Assembly: GCA_902537325.1 (NCBI GenBank) | Contig: CACBAT010000008.1 | Span: forward strand, 1-64,000 | Source of the DNA: an uncultured Alphaproteobacteria bacterium | GTDB taxonomy: Bacteria; Pseudomonadota; Alphaproteobacteria; HIMB59; GCA-002718135 | Direction: 5' to 3' | DNA: 64,000 bases | Shown here: piece after piece, positions 29,343-38,453 of the stretch | Position numbering within the stretch: position 1 is the stretch's first letter | Layout: every line of letters begins with the position of its first letter | Notes under the pieces: generated by a model | What the model saw: only the letters and a program-made list of their open reading frames with translations | What the model was told of the DNA's origin: nothing | Database searches by the model: none | Position numbers and translations under genes: made by a program

Positions 29343-31016
29343 TTAAAAAAGACCTTCAATTTCTCCATGGTCATTTAGCTTTATCGAATTTGCCGCAGGA
29401 ACACTTGGTAGACCCGGCATGGTCATAATATCTCCGCAAACAACTACTATAAATTCTGCTCCTGATGACAATCTTACCTCTCTAATAGGTAAAACGTGGC
29501 CAGTAGGAGCGCCTTTTAAATTAGGATCAGTTGAAAAACTATATTGAGTCTTTGCAATGCAAACAGGTAATTTGCCAAATCCTTTAGTTTCAAAATCCTT
29601 CAATTGTTGACGTACTTTCGTGTCTGCCACAACTTCACTTGCGTGATAAATCTCTTGTGCTATTTTTTCTATTTTTTTGAATAGAGTTAAGTCATCTTCA
29701 TATAAAAATTTAAATGTATTCTTATTATCTTCACAAATATCTATTACATTTTGAGCTAATTCAGTTGCACCATCACCACCATCGGACCAGTGAGTACACA
29801 TTGAAGCCTTGACTCCTTGAGTTGTACAAAAACTTAGAACGGCATCAACTTCATCTTTAGAATCAGTGACAAAATGATTAATAGCAACACTTACTGGTAA
29901 TCCAAATTTTCTAATATTATTAATATGTCTTTCTAGATTTACTAAACCTTTTTTAAGAGCATTTACATTTTCTTTTTTTAAATCTTCTTTTGAAACATCG
30001 CCATGCATTTTTAGTGCTCTAATTGTAGCTACCAAAACCACACAATCAGGTTTTAAATTTGATTTTCTACATTTTATATCAAGGAATTTTTCTGCTCCTA
30101 GATCAGCTCCAAAGCCTGCTTCAGTTACAACGTAATCACTTAATTTTAAACTAGCTTTAGTTGCAATTACAGAATTGCAACCATGAGCAATATTTGCAAA
30201 TGGCCCACCATGAATTATAGCAGGATTATTTTCTAACGTTTGTGTTATGTTGGGCCTAATGGCATCTTTTAACAATACTGTCATTGGACCTTCTGCCTTT
30301 AAATCTTTTGCATAAATAGATTTTTTGTCTCGTGTATAAGCAATAGTAATATTTCCAATTCTCTCTTCAAGATCTTTTAAATCTTTTGCTAAGCAGAAAA
30401 TTGCCATTATCTCCGATGCAACAGTAATATCAAAACCATCTTGTCTAGGATATCCATTTGCAACTCCTCCTAAATCAACAACAATAGATCTAAGTGATCT
30501 ATCATTCATATCCATTACTCTCTTCCAAACAACCCTTCTAACATCAATATTTAATTTATTTCCCCAGTAGATATGATTATCAATCAATGCAGAAAGTAAA
30601 TTATGAGCGGATGTAATTGCATGAAAATCTCCAGTAAAATGTAAATTAATTTGCTCCATTGGTACTACTTGAGCATAGCCTCCACCAGCTGCACCACCTT
30701 TCATACCGAATGATGGTCCAAGACTCGGCTCTCTTAAACAAACTATTGATTTCTTTCCTAGTTTATTAAGACCATCACTTAATCCAACTGAAGTTGTTGT
30801 TTTACCTTCTCCTGCTGGTGTTGGAGTTATTGCTGAGACTAGAACAAGTTTACCATCTTTATTTTTATTAAGTGACTCTATGTACTCCAAGTTTATTTTT
30901 GCTATATGACGACCCATAGGACTGAAGGCCTCAGGTGTGTCTGGTACATCAAGCCCTTTTAGAATTTCACTAATAGGCTTCATTTTAGCTTTTCTTGCTA
31001 TTTCAATATCTGACAT
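29343..31016 (-). CDS. fhs: Formate-tetrahydrofolate ligase
   Basis: A 557-residue enzyme that interconverts formate, ATP and THF with 10-formyl-THF. In a methyl-oxidising cell it can run backwards to make ATP and formate. The P-loop-like segment [20 protein letters not shown] near residues 65-84, [20 protein letters not shown] near 97-116, [20 protein letters not shown] and the end [17 protein letters not shown] are unmistakable. A good ribosome site (AAGGAG on the minus strand) precedes ATG. It lies between a MetF-like gene and soxBDAG. No folD is visible in the window, so the methylene-to-formyl step is encoded elsewhere. Confidence 0.97.
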   Translation of the reverse strand: MSDIEIARKAKMKPISEILKGLDVPDTPEAFSPMGRHIAKINLEYIESLNKNKDGKLVLVSAITPTPAGEGKTTTSVGLSDGLNKLGKKSIVCLREPSLGPSFGMKGGAAGGGYAQVVPMEQINLHFTGDFHAITSAHNLLSALIDNHIYWGNKLNIDVRRVVWKRVMDMNDRSLRSIVVDLGGVANGYPRQDGFDITVASEIMAIFCLAKDLKDLEERIGNITIAYTRDKKSIYAKDLKAEGPMTVLLKDAIRPNITQTLENNPAIIHGGPFANIAHGCNSVIATKASLKLSDYVVTEAGFGADLGAEKFLDIKCRKSNLKPDCVVLVATIRALKMHGDVSKEDLKKENVNALKKGLVNLERHINNIRKFGLPVSVAINHFVTDSKDEVDAVLSFCTTQGVKASMCTHWSDGGDGATELAQNVIDICEDNKNTFKFLYEDDLTLFKKIEKIAQEIYHASEVVADTKVRQQLKDFETKGFGKLPVCIAKTQYSFSTDPNLKGAPTGHVLPIREVRLSSGAEFIVVVCGDIMTMPGLPSVPAANSIKLNDHGEIEGLF

Positions 31017-31032
31017 GAGACTCCTTAATTAT

Positions 31033-31047
31033 TAGATTCTTAATCTA
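31033..31047 (-). repeat. Small hairpin in the fhs leader
   Basis: TAGATT (31033-31038) and AATCTA (31042-31047) form a 6-base stem with a 3-base loop, just before the fhs ribosome site on the minus strand. It might affect translation, or be chance in AT-rich leader DNA. No riboswitch class is recognised in 31017-31109. Confidence 0.25.
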
Positions 31048-31109
31048 TAAATTAACTTAAATATCAAACAACTTTTGTTTCATTAAAAGATAAAAAAATT
31101 GTGAAGAAG

Positions 31110-32003
31110 CTAATTTAACTCGAATTTCTGTTTATTATTATAAGAAAAATCTGAGTTATTAAATTGATTTAACCACTCTGATGTTTTTTTCATACCACCA
31201 AACGCATAGAAGTGTATTTTTTCAAGTTTAGAGTCTTTGTTTATTTCGCTATGTTCAGCAAGATCATAAATTAATTTGTCAGGAGTGCTCAATGTTGCAA
31301 GTTTAGTTAAGTTAAAAGCCTGTTTTGTAATAAATCTTAGAGAATTTCCAATACCGCAAGACCTTGCATAATTAACTAATGTTTTAATAGAGGCAGGACC
31401 TGGTATCCCAGCGTGGATTGGTAATTTATTTCCAATTTTTTCTAAATGTTTTTCCCAGTCGATTAAAGATTTAGCTTCAAAAAAAAATTGTGTTGCTAAA
31501 TACATTTTAAAATCAACATTTTTTGCAAAATCATTCTTCTGTTTAATTGCTAAATCTAAATTTTCATTTGAAATATCTGGGCTTCCTTCGGGATGTCCAG
31601 CAACACCTACAAATTGATAATTATATTTTGAAAGAAAATCTGTTTTTAAAACATCAATTGAGGAAGAGATTTCTCCAGCTTGATTTCCACCACCACCAAT
31701 AATTAATATTTTTGAACACCCAGATTCATTTGCAAGTTCACCAATATATTTTTCTAAGTCATTTTTATTTACAATAGTTCTCGCAGGTAAATGAGGTATA
31801 ACATCATAACCTTCTAATTTTAATTTTTTTGCCGTTCTAATAACATTTTTTGAATCTTCATCTGGTAAATAAGTTATATAAACGTCATGATTTTTATTAA
31901 GAAATTCAGAAAAGCCTCCATATTTTTCGTAAACATTTGGAGTTGTTTCTATAGAATAACTATTGAGAAAATTTTTAACAATATTAATGGTTTCGTTAGA
32001 CAT
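31110..32003 (-). CDS. Methylenetetrahydrofolate reductase-like protein
   Basis: 297 residues with the MetF TIM-barrel fold. ILIIGGGGNQAGEISSSIDVLK near residues 124-145, FVGVAGHPEGSPDISNENLDLA near 161, YLATQFFFEA near 198-207 and HAGIPGPASIKTL near 227-239 match methylenetetrahydrofolate reductases (family: TQFFF, G-PGP). It would reduce 5,10-methylene-THF to 5-methyl-THF with FAD. The N-terminal part is more divergent than in MetF of methionine synthesis. It lies 93 bases upstream of fhs on the same strand, so it probably draws on methylene-THF from DMGDH and SoxBDAG. Confidence 0.85.
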   Translation of the reverse strand: MSNETINIVKNFLNSYSIETTPNVYEKYGGFSEFLNKNHDVYITYLPDEDSKNVIRTAKKLKLEGYDVIPHLPARTIVNKNDLEKYIGELANESGCSKILIIGGGGNQAGEISSSIDVLKTDFLSKYNYQFVGVAGHPEGSPDISNENLDLAIKQKNDFAKNVDFKMYLATQFFFEAKSLIDWEKHLEKIGNKLPIHAGIPGPASIKTLVNYARSCGIGNSLRFITKQAFNLTKLATLSTPDKLIYDLAEHSEINKDSKLEKIHFYAFGGMKKTSEWLNQFNNSDFSYNNKQKFELN

Positions 32004-32037
32004 AAATTTTTAAAGTTTTTTTATATTAATTAGATAA

Positions 32038-32973
32038 ATGAACAACAAGTACTTTACTATAATTACTTTTTATCAATTCAAAGTAATTAAACATAAAAAT
32101 GATATCATTACTAAACTTAAAGATTTTTGCAAATTTAATAAAATAAAAGGTACAATATTGATTGCTGATGAAGGCATTAATGGAACAATAGCTGGCTTAG
32201 AAAAAAACATAAATTCTTTCATTCTATATCTTGAAAATTTTAATTTTGAGAAACTTAATCTTAAACGATCAAAATATAAATATATGCCTTTTCAAAAACT
32301 AAAAATTAGAAATAAAAATGAAATAGTCACACTCAGAACCAAATTTGCTGATCCTACAAAAATATCTGGAAAAAAAGTTAAATACAATGAATGGAATAAA
32401 CTAATTAAAGACAAAGACACTATTGTGATTGATGTAAGAAATGAATTTGAGGTTAAAATAGGATCTTTTGAAGGGGCAATTAATCCAAAAACTAAAAGTT
32501 TCACTGACTTTAAATCTTTTGTTCAAAAAAAACTAAATAAGTCAAAAGACAAAAAAATTGCAATGTTTTGTACTGGAGGTATCAGGTGTGAAAAGGCTTC
32601 ATCATATATGATGATGAAGGGTTTTAAAAATGTTGCTCAGTTAGACGGAGGTATACTAAAGTATTTAGAAAAAACTCCAAAAAAAGATTCAATGTGGAAT
32701 GGTGAATGTTTCGTATTTGATGGAAGAGTATCTTTGAAAAATGAATTAAAAGATGGAACTTACAAACTTTGTCATGCTTGTCGGATACCCATTAGTATTA
32801 AAGATACTTATAATAAATATTATGAACCAGGTGTATCTTGTCACAATTGTTTTGGTAAAACATCTGAAGAAAAGAAAAATAACTTACTTGAAAGAAATAA
32901 ACAAATTAAACTTGATAAAAAAAGAGGAAATTTTAACCGTTTTATTAAGCAGTCAATTTCTGATTATGAATAA
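32038..32973 (+). CDS. trhO: tRNA uridine(34) hydroxylase TrhO (rhodanese domain)
   Basis: A 311-residue member of the former UPF0176 family. TrhO makes 5-hydroxyuridine at wobble U34 of some tRNAs using oxygen. An N-terminal acylphosphatase-like domain has KIKGTILIADEGINGTIAG near residue 37. A rhodanese domain has the active loop FCTGGIRCEKASSYMMMKG with Cys near 181. A Cys-rich tail CHACRIPI...CHNC is typical. It is divergent from the MetF-like gene across 34 bases. Confidence 0.93.
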   Translation: MNNKYFTIITFYQFKVIKHKNDIITKLKDFCKFNKIKGTILIADEGINGTIAGLEKNINSFILYLENFNFEKLNLKRSKYKYMPFQKLKIRNKNEIVTLRTKFADPTKISGKKVKYNEWNKLIKDKDTIVIDVRNEFEVKIGSFEGAINPKTKSFTDFKSFVQKKLNKSKDKKIAMFCTGGIRCEKASSYMMMKGFKNVAQLDGGILKYLEKTPKKDSMWNGECFVFDGRVSLKNELKDGTYKLCHACRIPISIKDTYNKYYEPGVSCHNCFGKTSEEKKNNLLERNKQIKLDKKRGNFNRFIKQSISDYE

Positions 32974-33014
32974 ATAATACTTTATTTCATATAATTATTC
33001 TGTATAGACACTTC

Positions 33015-33209
33015 ATGGCAAAAAAAACCTCATTCGCTCTTAAACAACTAGTACCTGAAGAAAATTCAAAAACAGGCACTAAGTATATTGTAAGAAAACC
33101 GACAAAAGGATTGAAAGTTGCTGAAAAGCTTCGAATGAAAAAATATGATCCTGTGTTAAAAAAACACGTCTGGTTCGTAGAAAAAAAAATGCCTCCTCAT
33201 AGTAAATAA
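33015..33209 (+). CDS. rpmG: Large ribosomal subunit protein bL33
   Basis: 64 residues. The core matches bL33: an MAKK start, a GTKYIVRKPTKG strand pair, and the signature EKLRMKKYDPVLKKHVWFVEKK (family: EKLEFRKYDPVVRKHVEFKE). It is longer than the usual 50-56 residues because of an insertion near residues 13-20 (PEENSKTG) and lacks the usual zinc cysteines, as in the Cys-free form. It stands alone between trhO and the photolyase operon. Confidence 0.85.
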   Translation: MAKKTSFALKQLVPEENSKTGTKYIVRKPTKGLKVAEKLRMKKYDPVLKKHVWFVEKKMPPHSK

Positions 33210-33255
33210 TAGAATTACCTCTTTAATTTATTCTAAATTAACATAATTTAAATTC

Positions 33256-34677
33256 ATGGTAGCCACTTATGGAATTCATTGGTTTAGACAAGATTTGCGA
33301 TTACAAGAAAATCCATCTTTATTGTCACTTTCAAAAAAAGTTGATCAGATAATTCCAATTTATATTTTAGATTTAAATCAAAGAATTGGATCTACATCCA
33401 AATGGTGGTTAGAAAAATCCTTAATTAGTTTATATGACTCAATACAAAAACAAAATGGCAAACTAAATATATTTGCTGGTGATCCAGAGAAAATTATATC
33501 TTCAATACTAAAGAATTCAAATGTTAAATATGTATCCTGGAATAGACTATATGATCCATATTCAATTAAAAGAGATACTAAAATTAAATCTATAGTTACC
33601 TCATCTAAAATAGAATGCGACTCGCACAATGGATATCTTTTAAATGAACCTTGGAATATTAAAAATAAAAGTGGAACCTTTTTTAAAGTATTTACCCCTT
33701 ACTGGCGACATTGTGATGAGCTACTAAAACTAAAAGATATTAAATTTAAAAATACAAAAATAAGCTACACCAATTCAAAATTTAAAAATGAAATAACTAT
33801 ACAAGATTTAAATCTAACAAACAAAAAAGAGCGATGGATCAAAAAAATTGAAAAATATTGGATACCTGGTGAAAGTAATGCAAAATTACAATTAAAAAAA
33901 TATATTTTGCAAAAAGCAAATAACTATTCAGTTGGAAGAGATAGACCCGATAAAGATTTAACTTCAAAATTATCACCTTATCTTCATTTTGGAGAAATTT
34001 CTGCTTTAAAAGTTTATAATACCGTAAATATTGAAAAAAAAATTGATCCTGAAAATAAAAAAAAATTTCTTGCTGAACTTGGCTGGAGAGATTTTTCTTA
34101 TAATCTTTTATTTCATTATCCAGATATGACTCATAAACCTATACAAAGTAAATTTAATAAATTTCCATGGATTAAAAATGCTAAAAATTTATCATTATGG
34201 CATAATGGTAAAACTGGTATTCCAATTGTTGATGCTGGAATGAGACAACTATATAAAACAGGGTGGATGCATAATAGAGTAAGAATGATTGTAGGCTCGT
34301 TTTTAACAAAAAATTTATTGTTACACTGGAAAAATGGAGAAGAGTGGTTTTTTGACACTTTAGTTGATGCTGACGTTGGTTCTAATTCTGCAGGTTGGCA
34401 ATGGATCTCTGGTTGTGGCACTGATGCAAGTCCATATTTTAGAATTTTTAATCCAATATTGCAGGGTCAAAAATTTGATCCAGATGGTGATTATGTAAAA
34501 GAATTTGTTCCTGAGTTGAATAATATTCCAAAAAAATATATTCATAATCCTTGGGAGATGTCTATGGAGGATCAAAAGAAATATAATTTTGAGATTGGTA
34601 CTTCTTATCCAACACCAATTGTAGATTTAAAAGAAACAAGAAATAGAGCATTATCAGCGTTTAAAACTATTAGTTGA
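33256..34677 (+). CDS. phrB: Deoxyribodipyrimidine photolyase
   Basis: A 473-residue class I photolyase/cryptochrome. The N-terminal antenna domain starts GIHWFRQDLRLQENPSL. The FAD domain carries GRDRPDKDLTSKLSPYLHFGEIS near residue 232, GWRDFSYNLLFHYPD near 276, GMRQLYKTGWMHNRVRMIVGSFLTKNL near 330 (quoted in part) and the FAD-ring segment GCGTDASPYFRIFNP near 386-400. It repairs cyclobutane pyrimidine dimers with blue light, as a surface-water cell would need. It is the first gene of a tight five-gene operon, one base before the next start. Confidence 0.95.
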   Translation: MVATYGIHWFRQDLRLQENPSLLSLSKKVDQIIPIYILDLNQRIGSTSKWWLEKSLISLYDSIQKQNGKLNIFAGDPEKIISSILKNSNVKYVSWNRLYDPYSIKRDTKIKSIVTSSKIECDSHNGYLLNEPWNIKNKSGTFFKVFTPYWRHCDELLKLKDIKFKNTKISYTNSKFKNEITIQDLNLTNKKERWIKKIEKYWIPGESNAKLQLKKYILQKANNYSVGRDRPDKDLTSKLSPYLHFGEISALKVYNTVNIEKKIDPENKKKFLAELGWRDFSYNLLFHYPDMTHKPIQSKFNKFPWIKNAKNLSLWHNGKTGIPIVDAGMRQLYKTGWMHNRVRMIVGSFLTKNLLLHWKNGEEWFFDTLVDADVGSNSAGWQWISGCGTDASPYFRIFNPILQGQKFDPDGDYVKEFVPELNNIPKKYIHNPWEMSMEDQKKYNFEIGTSYPTPIVDLKETRNRALSAFKTIS

Positions 34678-34678
34678 T

Positions 34679-35974
34679 GTGAGAGAAAAAATAGCAATTA
34701 TTGGTTCTGGTATCTCAGGAATAAGTGCAGCTTACCTTTTGTCTTCTAAATATGATGTTTATTTATTTGAAAAAAATAATAGATTGGGGGGGCATACAAG
34801 AACTATTTATGTTGAAGAATCAACAAAGACAATCTCAGTCGATACAGGGTTTATTGTATTCAATGAAAATAATTATCCAGATTTAACAAATTTTTTTAAA
34901 ATACTTGATGTGAAATGTAAAAATTCAGATATGTCCTTTGCCGTCTCAAATCAAGATCCTCAAATTGAATATAGTGGCAAAAATATATTTTCTCTTTTTG
35001 CTAATTTTAGAAATGTGTTTTCTTTTAATTTTTATAAAATGTTATTTGAAATAAGAAAACTTTATTTATTATGTAATAGCTTGAATGTTAGTGATTTAGA
35101 GCAAACTAAAACCTTAAATGATTTTTTGAAAACTAATAATTTTTCAACTTACCTAATAAATTATCATATTTTACCTATGATATCATCTATATGGTCAAGC
35201 AATATAAGTGATGTAAAAAATTTTCCTCTCATAACATTCATTAATTTTTTTAAAAATCATGCTTTATTTAATTTAAAAAAAAGACCTCAATGGAAATATG
35301 TAGAGGGTGGTAGTAATGAATATATAAAAAAAATTATTAATAAAAATGTTTTTGAGTATGAAACAAATTTCAAAATTAAAAATATTATTAGAGAAAATAA
35401 TAAAATTAAAATAAAAGATGAGAAAAATAATATATTAGAATTTCATAAGGTAATATTTGCAACCCATGCAAATCAAGTATTGGATATTCTGGAAAGACCA
35501 ACAGAAGAAGAAGTAAAAATATTTTCACAATTTAAATATTCAACTAATTTAGCAATACTTCACTCCGATTACACTTTAATGCCTAAATCAAAAATTGCTT
35601 GGTCAAGTTGGAATTTTTTAAATAAGTCATCATCTTCTAAATTTACTTTAACTTATTGGATGAATTTATTGCAAAAATTACCAACTAAACAAAATTATTT
35701 TGTAACTGTAAATCCATATAAAAAGCCTAAAAACATAATTAACGAAACATCATTTAATCATCCAATTTATACTACCGATACTATTTTAGCTCAAAAAAAA
35801 GTTATGGAAATTCAAGGAAAAAATAATACTTTTTTCTGTGGAGCTTACCTTGGATATGGTTTTCATGAAGACGGCATTCAATCATCCTCTTATATTTGTA
35901 AATTGTTAAATTGTGATTTACCTTGGAAGAGAGAGAAAAATTTTTATAATAGATTGCAAATTAATTTTAAATGA
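34679..35974 (+). CDS. FAD-dependent amine-oxidase-like protein of the photolyase-Cfa operon
   Basis: 431 residues. The N-terminal FAD motif is IAIIGSGISGISAAYLLSSKYDVYLFEKN followed by RLGGHTRTI, typical of NAD(P)/FAD-binding proteins found next to DUF1365 and Cfa-like genes. The C-terminal FAD end FFCGAYLGYGFHEDGIQSS is also typical. It probably oxidises or desaturates an acyl chain of membrane lipids; the substrate is not shown by the sequence. It starts at GTG 34679, since no ATG fits between the phrB stop and the FAD motif. Its stop overlaps the next start (ATGA). Confidence 0.85.
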   Translation: MREKIAIIGSGISGISAAYLLSSKYDVYLFEKNNRLGGHTRTIYVEESTKTISVDTGFIVFNENNYPDLTNFFKILDVKCKNSDMSFAVSNQDPQIEYSGKNIFSLFANFRNVFSFNFYKMLFEIRKLYLLCNSLNVSDLEQTKTLNDFLKTNNFSTYLINYHILPMISSIWSSNISDVKNFPLITFINFFKNHALFNLKKRPQWKYVEGGSNEYIKKIINKNVFEYETNFKIKNIIRENNKIKIKDEKNNILEFHKVIFATHANQVLDILERPTEEEVKIFSQFKYSTNLAILHSDYTLMPKSKIAWSSWNFLNKSSSSKFTLTYWMNLLQKLPTKQNYFVTVNPYKKPKNIINETSFNHPIYTTDTILAQKKVMEIQGKNNTFFCGAYLGYGFHEDGIQSSSYICKLLNCDLPWKREKNFYNRLQINFK

Positions 35975-36744
35975 TTTCTCAAATACTATTATCTAACATT
36001 ATTCATAAAAGATTTATTCCATTTAAACACACATTGAAATATGAGGTACCAAGTCTTTTTATTAATTTGGATAATCTTGATCAATTAAGTAAAAACTATA
36101 AACTTTTTTCATTAAACTCTTTTAATCTTTTTTCTATTTATGAAAAAGATCATGGGTATAGAGACAAAAGGTCAATAAAGACATTCGTAAAAGATTCCCT
36201 CTCTAAATTTAATATTAAATATAAACATCTTAATATAATGATATTATGTTTTCCAAGAATTTTGGGATATGTATTTGATCCCTTATCAATTATATATTGT
36301 TATGATGATAAAAAATTAATATCTATTTTCTATGAAGTCAAAAATACGACTAATGAACAACATACCTATATTTTTAAAGGAAATGTAAATTTTGAAGATT
36401 TTAAATTATCTCATGAATGTGCAAAGCAGTTTTATGTATCTCCATTCATAGAAATGGAGGCAAATTATAAATTTTTTAATCGAATGCAAAAAGATAAAAT
36501 AAATATTAACATTGATCTTTATGATAAAAATAATAAAAAAGTTCTAACAGCTACTCAGCATGGCAAATTTATAGATTTTAACTCAAAAAATATGTTTAAA
36601 TTTATATATTATAATCCACTTTTTGGCTTCAAAGTAATGGCTGGAATTCTTTATGAGGCTTTAAAAATAATTTACAAAGGTGGTAAATATTATGGACGAA
36701 AAAAGAAGCTAAATGATACAGTGAGTTTTGAAGGTAATTTTTAA
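35971..36744 (+). CDS. DUF1365 family protein
   Basis: A 257-residue member of DUF1365, with the family marks HKRFIPFKHTLKYEVPSLFI near residue 10, FPRILGYVFDPLSIIYCYD near 88-106 and IFYEVKNTTNEQHTYIF near 111-127. The biochemical role is not established. Across bacteria it accompanies an FAD oxidase and a Cfa-like methyltransferase, as here, so a part in fatty-acid modification is likely. It is coupled on both sides (ATGA before; next gene begins at the next base). Confidence 0.9.
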   Translation: MISQILLSNIIHKRFIPFKHTLKYEVPSLFINLDNLDQLSKNYKLFSLNSFNLFSIYEKDHGYRDKRSIKTFVKDSLSKFNIKYKHLNIMILCFPRILGYVFDPLSIIYCYDDKKLISIFYEVKNTTNEQHTYIFKGNVNFEDFKLSHECAKQFYVSPFIEMEANYKFFNRMQKDKININIDLYDKNNKKVLTATQHGKFIDFNSKNMFKFIYYNPLFGFKVMAGILYEALKIIYKGGKYYGRKKKLNDTVSFEGNF

Positions 36745-37938
36745 ATGAATTTTTTTAAAACAAATTTTGATAAAACTGTCAAAAAATTATTAGTAAACTT
36801 TTTATCTAAAATTCGATATGGAAAATTAACAGTTCAATTTCCAACTGGCGAGGAGAGAGTTTTTGTCGGAAAAGAGGAGGATATATCTGCAAATATAAAA
36901 ATTCATAATTATAATTTTTTAAATTTAATTTTCAAAAAAGGTTCTGTAGGTTTTGCAGAAGCCTATATGAATGGTTACTTTTCAAGCGCCGATTTAACTA
37001 ATTTATTACTACTTTCTCACAAAAATGAGAGTTATTTTTTACAAAGTATAAATACTAATCTTTTTTTTACTACTTTTGCCAAATTAAAGCATTTTTTAAA
37101 TAACAATTCAAAATCACAGAGTAAAAAAAACATTAAATATCATTATGATTTAGGAAATAATTTTTACGAAAAGTGGTTAGATAAAACCATGACCTATTCT
37201 TCTGCTCTTTTTGATAATAAAAATACCAATTTATCGGATGCACAATTTAACAAATATAGAAAGATTGCTGAAACTTTATCATTAGATTCAAATTCTAAAA
37301 CTTTAGAAATTGGATGTGGATGGGGAGGTTTTTCATCATTTGTAGCAAAAAATTACAATTGTTCAGTTGATGCTATAACTATTTCTAAGGAACAATACGA
37401 ATATGCTGCTAAAAAAATTCAAAATGAAGGTTTGTCTGAAAAAGTATCAGTTATATTCAGAGATTATAGGGATATCAAAAAAAAATATTCAAATATTGTT
37501 TCAATTGAAATGTTTGAAGCAGTTGGGAAAAAATACTGGCATAATTACTTTGATACAATTCGTAATTCTCTCAACGATGGTGGTATGGCTGCACTACAAG
37601 TCATAACGATTGATGAAAAAAAGGCTATAGATTATCAAAACAGACCAGATTTTATTCAACAATATATTTTTCCAGGTGGAATGCTTCCAACTAAAAAACA
37701 ATTTGAATATTCGGCAAAACACGTTGGATTAAAATGTATTGAAAATCTAAGTTTCGGTGGTTCTTATGCAAAAACGCTTAAAATGTGGAATAAACAATTT
37801 CAAAAATCTTGGAATGATTTATCTCATTTTGGTTTTGATATTAAATTTAAAAGAATGTGGGAATTTTATCTATCTTATTGTGAAACAGGTTTTGCAAATA
37901 GTTCAACCGATGTTTCTCATTTCTTAGTTCAAAAATAG
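36745..37938 (+). CDS. Cyclopropane-fatty-acid synthase-like SAM methyltransferase
   Basis: A 397-residue Cfa-family enzyme acting on unsaturated acyl chains in membrane phospholipids. An N-terminal lipid-binding domain (FAEAYMNGYFSSADLTNLLL near residue 72) precedes KYHYDLGNNFYEKWLDKTMTYSSALF near 132 (quoted in part), the SAM loop LEIGCGWGGFSSFVA near 190, IVSIEMFEAVGKKYW near 250 and a C-terminal YLSYCETGF. These match Cfa, but in this operon setting it may add a methyl group without closing a ring. It directly follows the DUF1365 gene with no gap. Confidence 0.9.
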   Translation: MNFFKTNFDKTVKKLLVNFLSKIRYGKLTVQFPTGEERVFVGKEEDISANIKIHNYNFLNLIFKKGSVGFAEAYMNGYFSSADLTNLLLLSHKNESYFLQSINTNLFFTTFAKLKHFLNNNSKSQSKKNIKYHYDLGNNFYEKWLDKTMTYSSALFDNKNTNLSDAQFNKYRKIAETLSLDSNSKTLEIGCGWGGFSSFVAKNYNCSVDAITISKEQYEYAAKKIQNEGLSEKVSVIFRDYRDIKKKYSNIVSIEMFEAVGKKYWHNYFDTIRNSLNDGGMAALQVITIDEKKAIDYQNRPDFIQQYIFPGGMLPTKKQFEYSAKHVGLKCIENLSFGGSYAKTLKMWNKQFQKSWNDLSHFGFDIKFKRMWEFYLSYCETGFANSSTDVSHFLVQK

Positions 37939-37940
37939 AA

Positions 37941-38453
37941 ATGCAAAAAATAAAAGTATTTTTAGTCTTAACTGGCTATCAACTAACTTGGTTAGCATGT
38001 GTATTTGGTGAAACAAAATTTTCTAATCCTATGTTGGGCATCTGGGTTGGAATTATTTTCTTACTAACTTATTTTTATTTTAATCATAATAAACAAAAAT
38101 TTATTAAGATTTCACTTTTGATTTCAGTTCCAGGATATTTTTTTGATACTTTATTAGTTTATTTCCAAATTTACGATTTTGAAACTATTGCTAAAATTGG
38201 CACTCTGCCATTATGGATGATTGTTTTATGGTTTAGTTTTAGTACTCTTTTTGATGAAATTCTTACTTTTTTTAAAAGTTATAAAATTTTAGGAATTATT
38301 TTAAGTGGAGTTCTAGGACCTTTAACTTATTTTCTTGGTGAGCCTATTGGAGTTATAAAAATATATAACTTTCAGATTTTTATTATTTCAATGGTATTAT
38401 TTTGGATGATCTTGATGTTCTATTATCTAAATTACGTTATAAAAAATAATTAA
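37941..38453 (+). CDS. DUF2878 family membrane protein
   Basis: A 170-residue integral membrane protein with about five or six hydrophobic helices. GYQLTWLACVFGE near residue 12, GYFFDTLLVYFQIY near 67 and the PLWMIVLWFSFSTLFDE segment near 88 match DUF2878. Function is unknown; the family recurs with Cfa-like and photolyase genes. It follows the methyltransferase by two bases and ends overlapping the converging trcR stop by 4 bases. Confidence 0.85.
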   Translation: MQKIKVFLVLTGYQLTWLACVFGETKFSNPMLGIWVGIIFLLTYFYFNHNKQKFIKISLLISVPGYFFDTLLVYFQIYDFETIAKIGTLPLWMIVLWFSFSTLFDEILTFFKSYKILGIILSGVLGPLTYFLGEPIGVIKIYNFQIFIISMVLFWMILMFYYLNYVIKNN

